Under the pieces are notes generated by a model that was given only the letters and a program-made list of their open reading frames with translations, searched no databases and was not told the DNA's origin. This document shows positions 26,097 through 36,309 of a stretch of 64,000 bases of DNA, in pieces; positions within the stretch are counted from its first letter, which is position 1; every line of letters begins with the position of its first letter. The stretch comes from JACVRW01 sp963812915 (GTDB lineage: Bacteria > Actinomycetota > Thermoleophilia > Solirubrobacterales > Thermoleophilaceae), in NCBI GenBank assembly GCA_963812915.1, contig CAWEXB010000011.1:62001-126000 (forward strand), given 5' to 3'. The position numbers and the translations under genes were made by a program.

Positions 26097-27833
26097 GTGC
26101 GCGAGTGGACCGCGACGCCCGACCTCGAGGACCGGCTCACGAATGGGACGGCGCGCGACGTGACGGAGCGCCGGCAGGCCGAGTCAGCGCTCGAACGTCT
26201 CTTGGAAGAGCAGGCGGCGCTGCGGCGCGTGGCGACGCTTATCGCGCGCGCTGCGCCGTCCGAGGAGCTGCTCAACACCGTCTCCAAGGAGGTCGGGACG
26301 CTGTTCGGCGCAGACCTCGCGGGCATGGCTCGGTACGAGGACGACGACACGATGACGATCTTGTCTCCCTGGGGCGCTGCGAGCGGTCATCTGGACATAC
26401 CAAGTTGGGTGTCGCTCGACCGGGCCACGTTGCCGTGGGTGATCCGCGACACGGGCCGGGCGGCTCGTGAGGATGCATGGGACGAGGTTGCCGGGGAGGT
26501 CGCCGAGCTCACCCGTGATCAGCTGGGCATTCGCTCCGCCGTGGGCAGCCCGATCGTCGTCGAGGGCCGGGTGTGGGGCGCGCTATTCGTGTCCTCGACA
26601 CAGAGCGCGCACCTGCCTCAAGACACGGAATCGCGGCTAGAGCGCTTCACGGACCTCGTCGGCACGGCAATAGCGAACGCCGAGGCGCGGGCGGAGGTGG
26701 AGCGGCTCGCTGATGAGCAGGCGGCGCTGCGGCGTGTGGCGACCCTGGTTGCCGAGGGAGCCGCGCCGACCGCCGTCTTCGACGCGGTGGCTGGGGAGAT
26801 GGAGGCCCTGCTCGACGCTGACCAGGTCGCGCTGAACCGCTTCGAGCCAGGCGCCGAGATCGTCGTGTTCGCTCACCGGGGGCTGGATGTGGCGCGAACG
26901 CCGGTCGGCTCGCGGGTCAGCTACGAGGGCGAGAGCGTGACGGCAACGGTGCAACGCACGGCCCGGCCGGCACGGATGGAGAATTACGAGGGAGCGCAGG
27001 GCGCCCTGGCGCAGCTTGCGCGGGACACGGGTCTGCGCGTGAGCGTCGGGGCGCCCATCGTCGTGGACGGCCGGCTCTGGGGGATCATCACCGCGAGCTG
27101 GAAACGCGAGGACTCACCGCCGGCGGGAACCGAGGGGCGGATGGCTAATTTCGCCGAGCTGCTCGACACCGCGATCGCCAACGCCGAAGCGCGCTCCGAG
27201 CTGATGGCCTCGCGCGCGCGAGTGGTTGCCGCGTGGGATGACGCCCGCCGGCGCTTCGAGCGAGACCTCCACGACGGGGTTCAGCAGCGCCTGGTGTGGC
27301 TATCGCTCGAGCTGCGCAACGCGGAAGCGGCCGCGCCGCGCGAGAACCAGGACCTGGTCGGAGCGCTTACCCGCGTCGATGAGGGGCTCTCGGGGACGCT
27401 CGACGAGGTTCGCGAGCTGTCGCGTGGGATCCACCCGGCGGCCCTCTCCCGGGGCGGCCTCGTGCCCGCTCTCAAGGCGCTCGCGCGCCGCTCGGCGGTT
27501 CCGGTGCAGATGGAGCTGGCGATTGACGGGCGGCTCGACGAGCACGTGGAGGTGGGGGCGTACTACGTCGTCTCGGAGGCCATCACCAACGCGGCAAAGC
27601 ACGCCCAGGCCTCGATGGTCGAAATTCAGGCCCTGGCGAGCGATGGCGTGCTGGAGCTGACGATCGAAGACGACGGCGTCGGCGGAGCGGATCCGGCGCG
27701 TGGGTCCGGGCTGATCGGGCTGACGGACCGCGTCGAGGCACTCGGCGGGACGATTGCGATCGCGAGCCCGCCTGGCGGCGGCACCTCGCTGCGAGTCGAC
27801 CTCCCACTCGCCGGCCAATTGCACCCAAGGTAG
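26097..27833 (+). CDS. Two-GAF sensor histidine kinase (NarL-type), PAS domain truncated
   Basis: The product is 578 residues from a GTG at 26097, but the frame is open from 25992 and codes for the end of a PAS domain (SFENRFVRKDGSYR, then WTATPDLEDRL and DVTERRQAE). Two GAF domains follow (about residues 40-205 and 215-370, each ending TAIANAEARAE/SE). The HisKA_3 phosphoacceptor is ERDLHDGVQQRLV. The ATPase N-box is NAAKHA, and DDGVGG and GLIGLTDRVEALGG are G-boxes. The enzyme should phosphorylate a LuxR-type response regulator, none of which is adjacent. The start codon is uncertain because the N-terminus appears to have been lost by fusion to the aldo/keto reductase stop. Confidence 0.75.
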   Translation: MREWTATPDLEDRLTNGTARDVTERRQAESALERLLEEQAALRRVATLIARAAPSEELLNTVSKEVGTLFGADLAGMARYEDDDTMTILSPWGAASGHLDIPSWVSLDRATLPWVIRDTGRAAREDAWDEVAGEVAELTRDQLGIRSAVGSPIVVEGRVWGALFVSSTQSAHLPQDTESRLERFTDLVGTAIANAEARAEVERLADEQAALRRVATLVAEGAAPTAVFDAVAGEMEALLDADQVALNRFEPGAEIVVFAHRGLDVARTPVGSRVSYEGESVTATVQRTARPARMENYEGAQGALAQLARDTGLRVSVGAPIVVDGRLWGIITASWKREDSPPAGTEGRMANFAELLDTAIANAEARSELMASRARVVAAWDDARRRFERDLHDGVQQRLVWLSLELRNAEAAAPRENQDLVGALTRVDEGLSGTLDEVRELSRGIHPAALSRGGLVPALKALARRSAVPVQMELAIDGRLDEHVEVGAYYVVSEAITNAAKHAQASMVEIQALASDGVLELTIEDDGVGGADPARGSGLIGLTDRVEALGGTIAIASPPGGGTSLRVDLPLAGQLHPR

Positions 27834-28024
27834 TAGCCGAGAGAGCCTCCCAGCGCCCGACGACAGCCAGACATGACCCCGGTCGACCGCCAGCCGCGTG
27901 ACAGCCGATGACAAGGGCGGAGGACCAGATCGAGCAGGCGCGGCAAGCTCGTGGACGCCGCGTGGACGTTTCGGCGCGCACCTAGCGGTCGTCGGCAGGT
28001 GCGGAAAGCGCGCATTTGCAGGAA

Positions 28025-28097
28025 TGGCGAGGGCCAGAATCGAACTGGCGACACCACGATTTTCAGTCGTGTGCTCTACCGACTGAGCTACCTCGCC
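28025..28097 (-). tRNA. tRNA-Phe (GAA)
   Basis: Read on the minus strand, GGCGAGG pairs with CCTCGCC as the acceptor stem. The D-arm AGCTCAGTCGGTAGAGC, anticodon stem ACGAC/TCGTG around CTGAAAA (anticodon GAA) and T-arm GCCAG-TTCGATT-CTGGC all fold correctly. The length is 73 nt and CCA is not encoded. The 191 bp before it (27834-28024) contain no gene I can support. Confidence 0.95.
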
Positions 28098-28127
28098 GCG
28101 TAGTCGGCGCCGATGGTAGCGGCGCCA

Positions 28128-28144
28128 ATACCCCCTAGGGGTAT
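28128..28144. promoter_or_regulatory. CsoR-like (copper) operator in the DUF4396 promoter
   Basis: The 17-bp palindrome ATACCCCCTAGGGGTAT resembles the C/G-tract operators flanked by AT described for actinobacterial CsoR copper sensors (ATACCC...GGGTAT). It lies where the -35/-10 spacer would be: TATGCT at 28142-28147 is a plausible -10 box, and transcription would start at the GTG at 28156. No csoR gene is in the window. Confidence 0.55.
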
Positions 28145-28155
28145 GCTACGATTCC

Positions 28156-28746
28156 GTGCCCATGGAAGCGTCTGCCACGCACACGGGTCATCACCACGAG
28201 CCGCTGCCCACCTCGGGACGCGCGCTCGACATGGTGTCGCTCAACGCCACGCTTCACTGCCTCACCGGCTGCGCCATCGGCGAGGTGCTGGGCGTCGTGA
28301 TCGGCACGGCGCTCGGCTGGTCGGATCTTGCCACGATCGCCCTCGCGATCGGGCTCGCCTTCCTGTTCGGCTACTCGCTCACGAGCCTGCCGCTGCTGCG
28401 AGCGGGGATCGCGTTCGCGGCCGTCGTGCCGATCGCGCTCGCCTCGGACACGTTCTCGATCGCGGTCATGGAGTTCGTCGACAACGCGATCATCCTGCTG
28501 ATTCCGGGCGCGATGGAGGCCGGCGTCGGCAACGTCCTCTTCTGGGGCAGCCTGGCCGCCGCGCTCGTGATCGCGGGCCTCGCCGCGTTCCCGGTCAACC
28601 GCTGGCTGATCGCACGCGGCAAGGGCCATGCGGCCGTGCACGAGACCGGCGTGCACGGTGGGCCCGATCCCCGCCTCGTCGGGATCGTGGTGGTGCTGAT
28701 GGCGATCTTCGGGGCTGCGGTGCTGATCGCCGAGGCGATCGGCTGA
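28156..28746 (+). CDS. DUF4396 membrane protein, possibly copper-related
   Basis: The product is 196 residues from a GTG at 28156, which fits a leaderless transcript (ATG at 28162 is the alternative). The His-rich N-terminus (THTGHHHEP) and the motif HCLTGCAIGEVLG in the first membrane helix are candidate metal ligands. About five membrane helices follow, with PVNRWLIARGKGHA as a cytosolic loop and a C-terminal helix. This pattern matches DUF4396. The palindrome upstream suggests copper or other metal-stress control. Its exact role is unknown; transport or metal handling is an inference. Confidence 0.75.
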   Translation: MPMEASATHTGHHHEPLPTSGRALDMVSLNATLHCLTGCAIGEVLGVVIGTALGWSDLATIALAIGLAFLFGYSLTSLPLLRAGIAFAAVVPIALASDTFSIAVMEFVDNAIILLIPGAMEAGVGNVLFWGSLAAALVIAGLAAFPVNRWLIARGKGHAAVHETGVHGGPDPRLVGIVVVLMAIFGAAVLIAEAIG

Positions 28747-28753
28747 GCGGGCC

Positions 28754-29272
28754 TCAGGCGAGCCCCTCGGCCTTGTACTCGCGCAGGAAGCCCTCGAAGA
28801 GACGGCGATGCCCCTCCTCGTCGCGGAGGATCCCGATGACCATGTCCTGGGTCACGAGGTCCTTGTCGTCGCAGAACTCGATGATCTTGTTGTAGTGGTC
28901 GATCGCACCGGTCTCGGCCTCGATTACGCCCTTGATCACGTGCACGATGTCGGTCTGGTGCTCGGGCGGTTGCAGGTAGGTCTGCTCGGCGCTGAACTCG
29001 AGTGAGCCCGGGACCACGCCGTAGAGCTCCTTGATCCGCTGCCCGTACTGGCGAGCGTGGCCGAGCTCCTCCTGGATGTCCTCCTCCAGCGACTCGATGA
29101 TCTCCTGTGCGCGCACGCCGTCGGGGTTGATCGAGTTGGCGCTGTAGCTGATCACCGTCTCGATCTCCATCCAGTACGCCTTCGTCAGCATCTCGATCAG
29201 CTGCTCGCGTTCCGCGCGCATCTCATCGCTGAGAATGCCGTGGTGGGGTGTCGCGGTTGTCTCTGAAGCCAT
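28754..29272 (-). CDS. Ferritin-like (bacterioferritin-related) protein
   Basis: The product is 172 residues from the ATG at 29272 (an ATG three codons earlier is possible). It is a four-helix bundle with di-iron ligands: a Glu in AYWMEIETVISYS, then ESLEEDIQEELGHARQY, a Glu in GVIEAETGAIDHYNK and ILRDEEGHRRLFEGF. The paired ExxH motifs (EELGH and DEEGH) are characteristic of ferritin-like proteins of the bacterioferritin or rubrerythrin-like group. It probably stores or detoxifies iron or peroxide. It is convergent with the DUF4396 gene, eight bases away, and divergent from the EcsC gene. Confidence 0.8.
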   Translation of the reverse strand: MASETTATPHHGILSDEMRAEREQLIEMLTKAYWMEIETVISYSANSINPDGVRAQEIIESLEEDIQEELGHARQYGQRIKELYGVVPGSLEFSAEQTYLQPPEHQTDIVHVIKGVIEAETGAIDHYNKIIEFCDDKDLVTQDMVIGILRDEEGHRRLFEGFLREYKAEGLA

Positions 29273-29316
29273 ATGAACCATCTACCTCCGTGAGCGGATC
29301 GCCAAACTGGGGCCGG

Positions 29317-29964
29317 ATGACCACCGAATCGGAGCTCGAGGGGTTCGAGAGACCGCCCCAGTCCCTTTGGAATCGAATCCTCGCAGAGCCGTCTCGGGCA
29401 CCCGAGTACATCGCGCTCGCGGCTGCCGATCGCTTTGCCCCCGAGGCGGAGCAATGGGTCCGGATCGCCGGCCCCGGCCGCAGCCCGAAGAAGCTCGCGC
29501 GGATCGCATACCGCAAGCACGTACGGCTCGCGCGCCTGGAGGGCGGTCTCCTCGGCCTCGGCGGCATATTCACCATGGCGCCCGACATCGTGGCGCTCCT
29601 GTGGATCCAGAGCCGCATGACCTTCTACATCGCGGCGGCGTACGGCTACGACCCGTATCACCCGATGCGTCCCGCCGAGCTGCTCGCGCTCCAGGGCGTC
29701 TACCGCACCCCGGCCGAGGCCCGTCAGGCGCTCGACGGAGTGGGCAAGCACCTCGCGCAGGCGGTGGTCGAGCGAACGATCTCCGGTCGCCCCATGGACA
29801 GGCTTCACCGACGACTCGCGAGGTACCTGCTCCAGCGCATGGCCCGCCACTACGGAGGCAAGATGATCCCGATCATCGGCGCGCCGCTGGGAGCGATGCA
29901 GAACGCGGGCACCACGAAGGACCTGGGCAAGCTCGCCCTCGCGTACTACGGCGGCAAGTCCTAG
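29317..29964 (+). CDS. EcsC family protein
   Basis: The product is 215 residues from the ATG at 29317. The protein fits the EcsC family: an N-terminal helix region (PPQSLWNRILAEP), GLGGIFTMAPDIVALLWIQS as a membrane-associated helix pair, the conserved YGYDP segment, and a C-terminal Gly-rich stretch (GGKMIPIIGAPLGAMQNA). EcsC proteins are poorly understood; the name comes from the ecs transporter operon, but no ABC transporter is adjacent here. It lies 82 bp upstream of the OB-HD protein gene and could be co-transcribed with it. Confidence 0.75.
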   Translation: MTTESELEGFERPPQSLWNRILAEPSRAPEYIALAAADRFAPEAEQWVRIAGPGRSPKKLARIAYRKHVRLARLEGGLLGLGGIFTMAPDIVALLWIQSRMTFYIAAAYGYDPYHPMRPAELLALQGVYRTPAEARQALDGVGKHLAQAVVERTISGRPMDRLHRRLARYLLQRMARHYGGKMIPIIGAPLGAMQNAGTTKDLGKLALAYYGGKS

Positions 29965-30046
29965 ATGTCAGGTGCTCGCGGCGGGGGGCGACTCCATCGC
30001 TGTGCAGGCTATCCCGTCCGACTCCCGCTCTACCGTCGCAGGCTCG

Positions 30047-31051
30047 ATGGAGCAGACAACGCTCAGCCTTTCAAAGCGCTTCGTGCGCGACTTGGTCGAT
30101 GGCCAGGACGTCGACGCCGTGTTCGTCGTCCGCGCCCACAGTCGCCGTCAGAAGCGCAACGGCGAGTGCTTCCTGAAGCTCCAGCTGGGTGACGTCACCG
30201 GCACCGTGGAGGCCGTCATGTGGGACGGCGTCGACGAGCTCACCGCCGTGTGCGCCACCGGCGCCGTGGTGCGCGTGGCGGGCCGGTACGCCGTCGACGA
30301 CCGCTACGGCGCCGGCATCACCGTTCGGGCGGTGCGGGCCGCGGCGGACGGCGAGTACGAGCTGGCGGACCTCACCGAGGGACCCCCCGTTCCCTATGAG
30401 CAAATGGTCGCCGACCTCGGGGCGCTCGTCGCCACGATCCAACGGCCGCACCTTCGCGAGCTCCTGCGGCGGCTGATCCACTCTTCGACCGAAACCGGCC
30501 GCGGCTGGCACCGGGCCCCGGCGGCGAAGTACTACCACCAGGCCTATCGGCACGGGTTGCTCGAACATTCCCTGTCGGTGGCCCAGGGCGTCAGCGCACT
30601 CGCCGCCACCTTCCCGGCCATCGATCGCGACGTGGCGGTCACCGGCGCGCTCCTCCACGACATCGGCAAGGTCGAGGCCTACGCGCTGGTGAGCCACGGC
30701 GCCATCGAGCTAACCGACGCCGGAAAGCTCCTCGGGGAGATCCCGCTCGGCTATTACAAGGTCCGCCGCGAGATCGAGCGCATCGAGGGCTTCCCGGGCG
30801 AGGATGCGGACGCCCTCCTCCACATCGTCCTGAGCCACCACGGCCGCCTCGAGCACGGCAGCCCGGTCATGCCCTGCACACGCGAGGCCACGCTGGTCCA
30901 CTTCATCGACAACCTCGGCGGGAACCTGGGCAGCTTCGACCGCATCGAGAAGGCCTTGGCCGACGGAGAACGCTGGTCCGCGTTCGACCGCGGCCTGTCC
31001 ACCTCGGCGTTCTTCGCCACGCGGGCGGAGCAGCCGCGCGAGGCGGCGTAG
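30047..31051 (+). CDS. OB-fold/HD-domain 3'-5' exoribonuclease (YhaM-like)
   Basis: The product is 334 residues from the ATG at 30047. Residues about 15-100 form an OB-type nucleic-acid-binding domain (FLKLQLGDVTGTVEAVMW). Residues about 150-300 form an HD domain with the metal ligands H in YRHGLLEHSLSV, HD in LLHDIGKVEAY, H in IVLSHHGRLEHG and D in LVHFIDNLGG. This order matches YhaM-family 3'-5' exoribonucleases. The C-terminus is short and Ala-rich. Just after the stop, a 30-bp piece of its 3' end is repeated near 31105, marking the boundary with the convergent cox operon. Confidence 0.8.
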   Translation: MEQTTLSLSKRFVRDLVDGQDVDAVFVVRAHSRRQKRNGECFLKLQLGDVTGTVEAVMWDGVDELTAVCATGAVVRVAGRYAVDDRYGAGITVRAVRAAADGEYELADLTEGPPVPYEQMVADLGALVATIQRPHLRELLRRLIHSSTETGRGWHRAPAAKYYHQAYRHGLLEHSLSVAQGVSALAATFPAIDRDVAVTGALLHDIGKVEAYALVSHGAIELTDAGKLLGEIPLGYYKVRREIERIEGFPGEDADALLHIVLSHHGRLEHGSPVMPCTREATLVHFIDNLGGNLGSFDRIEKALADGERWSAFDRGLSTSAFFATRAEQPREAA

Positions 31052-31130
31052 CCACTCTCCGAAGCCGGCGCCCCCTCCGGGCCCGGCGGAGGCGAGCGGC
31101 CGGCGGAGCAGCCGCGTGAGGCGGCTGTAG

Positions 31131-31712
31131 CTACCCGCCTTCCCCGGAGCGGCCGAACAGCCGCCTGAAGAAGCGTCCCACCGAGTGGAAGGCGGCGGCG
31201 ATCCCCAGCCGCAGCCCGGACACCGGCCTGCCCGCCTCGGTCACGGCGGCCTGCGCCTCCTCCGGGGTCGCCTCGAGCTGCGCCTTGAGGCACTCGGCGA
31301 AGCGCCCGATCAGCTGGGAGGACACGTCGGCCACCATGCCGCGCCCGTATTGGGCCGCGGGCCCGCTGAGGCTGAGGTCGGTGACGATGTCCACGCGGGT
31401 GCCGCCGTTCGTGGGGGCGAGCGAGGACTCCACCGTGGCGCGCGCGGCGCCCCGCCCGCGCGTCTCGCGCCCGTTCGCCGACAGCGTGACCCGGCGAGCG
31501 GCCTCGTCGACCTCCTTGCGGTTCAGGTCGGTGGCGAACTTGAGCGAGACCGGACCGAGCTTGACCCCGACGTTCGCCTTCCAGTTCGAGTCGTCGACGG
31601 TCTCCGTGAGCTCTGCGCCCGGCATGCAGGGCACCACCCGCGGCACGTCGAGCAGCAACTCCCACGCCCGCTCCGGCTGCGCGGGGACCTCGAACGAATT
31701 CTCAAGACGCAT
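31131..31712 (-). CDS. coxG: CoxG-like SRPBCC protein of the CO dehydrogenase cluster
   Basis: The product is 193 residues from an ATG at 31712 behind GAGGAGGG. It is a START/SRPBCC-fold protein with the family start MRLENSFEVPAQPERAWELL, the DVPRVVPCMPGAELTE segment typical of CoxG, and a hydrophobic-basic tail (FRRLFGRSG). CoxG is needed in some organisms to attach CO dehydrogenase to the membrane, linking it to the respiratory chain. It is the last gene of the operon and overlaps the preceding xdhC-type gene by 11 bases. Confidence 0.85.
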   Translation of the reverse strand: MRLENSFEVPAQPERAWELLLDVPRVVPCMPGAELTETVDDSNWKANVGVKLGPVSLKFATDLNRKEVDEAARRVTLSANGRETRGRGAARATVESSLAPTNGGTRVDIVTDLSLSGPAAQYGRGMVADVSSQLIGRFAECLKAQLEATPEEAQAAVTEAGRPVSGLRLGIAAAFHSVGRFFRRLFGRSGEGG

Positions 31713-32462
31713 CGGCACCCTCCTCGGCGTGAGCTCGATCGGACTCGGCCGGCGGACGGGCATGCCGCCAGGCGACGAGTTGGGCGAGGATAGCCACCGC
31801 GATCTCCTCCTGGGTCGAGGCTCCCAGGTCGAGCCCCGCCGGGCTGTGAACGCGTGCGAGCGACTCCTCGCCGATCCCGACCTCTCTCATCGTGGCGAGC
31901 ACGCTCCGCGCGCGCCGTGCGCTCGCGACCAGCCCGACGTAGTGGGCGCGGGTGGCCAGCGCGGCCGCCAGCGCCTCCTCGTCGCCCCGCCCCATGCTCG
32001 CAACCACCACCGCGTCGACCTCCGGCACGACCTCGTCGCGCACTCGCCAGTCGATGTCGCGCGCAAGCTGCGCAAGCGTGCGCGCCGCTGGGCTGTCCCC
32101 CACGACGGCGAGCAGCGGCGTCGGCAGGCACGGTTCGATCAGGACCTCGACGACGCCCTCGGACGCGCAGTGGTTCTCGGCGAAGACGACGTCCTCGGGG
32201 AGCTCCGCGCCCGCCTCCGCCGGCCCGATGCGGACGAGCCGCGGCTCGCCCTCCGCCAGCGCCGCGAGCGCCTCGCGGACGACCACGTGCTCCGAGCAGG
32301 CGCCGCCCACCCAACCCTCGAGCACCCCCTCGCGCGTGACGAGCGCCCGGTCGCCGCGCCGTGTGGAGGCCGGCCGCACGACCCGCGTCACGGTCGCCAG
32401 TACGTATGGCTCGCCGCCGGCCGCGAGCCGCCCGGCCTGCACGAGCACGTCGGCCGGCGATC

Positions 32463-32466
<4 letters not shown>
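31702..32466 (-). CDS. XdhC/CoxF-family maturation factor
   Basis: The product is 254 residues from a GTG at 32466 that overlaps the coxL stop (GTGA). The N-terminal XdhC/CoxI domain has the pattern ATVTRVVRPAS, GWVGGACSEHVVV. A C-terminal Rossmann-like XdhC_C domain holds LLAVVGDSPAARTLAQLA and VVVASMGRGDEEAL. Proteins of this family insert or sulfurate the molybdenum cofactor in xanthine dehydrogenase and CO dehydrogenase. Its position directly after coxL supports a role in maturing this enzyme. Confidence 0.85.
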
Positions 32467-34811
<2,345 letters not shown>

Positions 34812-34812
34812 C

Positions 34813-35318
34813 CTACGCCTCCTTCTGCATCGCGCCCGCCGCCTGGCGGACCGCCTTGACGATGTTCTGGTAGCCCGTGCAGCGGCAGATGTTGCCGGAC
34901 AGCGCCCAGCGGATCTCTTCCTCGCTCGGGTCCGGGTTCTCCTCGAGCAGGGCGATCGCGGTGAGCATCATCCCCGGGGTGCAGAAGCCGCACTGGAGCC
35001 CGTGCTGCTCGTGGAAGGCCGCCTGCATCGGATGCAGCCCCTCCGGGGTCTCGAGCCCCTCGACCGTCGTGACCCGACGTCCGTCGGCCTGAACGGCGAG
35101 GACGGTGCACGACTTCACCGGCACCCCGTCCAACAGCACGGTGCACGCCCCGCAGTTCGTGGTGTCGCAGCCCATGTGGGTTCCCGTGAGTCCGAGCGTG
35201 TCGCGCAGGAAGCGCGCGAGCAGCAGCCGGGGCTCGACGTCGGCGGAGCGCGGCTCGCCGTTCACTGAGACCGTGACGGTCTGGATGGTCGGCGCGGCCG
35301 TGTCGACCTCGGCCATGT

Positions 35319-35322
<4 letters not shown>
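34813..35322 (-). CDS. coxS: Carbon monoxide dehydrogenase small (2Fe-2S) subunit
   Basis: The product is 169 residues. The plant-type 2Fe-2S ligands are in HMGCDTTNCGACTVLLDG and KSCTVLA, and the second cluster is in LQCGFCTPGM and ICRCTGYQNI. This is the complete eight-cysteine pattern of the family's small subunits. It transfers electrons from the Mo-Cu centre in CoxL to the flavin in CoxM. Its ATG overlaps the coxM stop (ATGA), showing translational coupling; an ATG two codons later is possible. Confidence 0.95.
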
Positions 35323-36176
<854 letters not shown>

Positions 36177-36309
36177 CCAACCCCCTCCTGACGCGTAAGT
36201 CAGGCGAGCTTACTCTCGCCATGAGAGCGGCCGCAAGACCGCAAATACCGCTTTGGCGCTCCGCCACGGGGCGAACCCGCACGGGTTTCCCGCTTATCCT
36301 CGTACAGCA

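Noticed and set aside
31020..31130. A repeated 30-bp GCGGAGCAGCCGCG segment near the cox-exonuclease junction
   Set aside because: It is a small local duplication of the 3' end of the HD-domain gene, with no sign of a mobile element or regulatory site.
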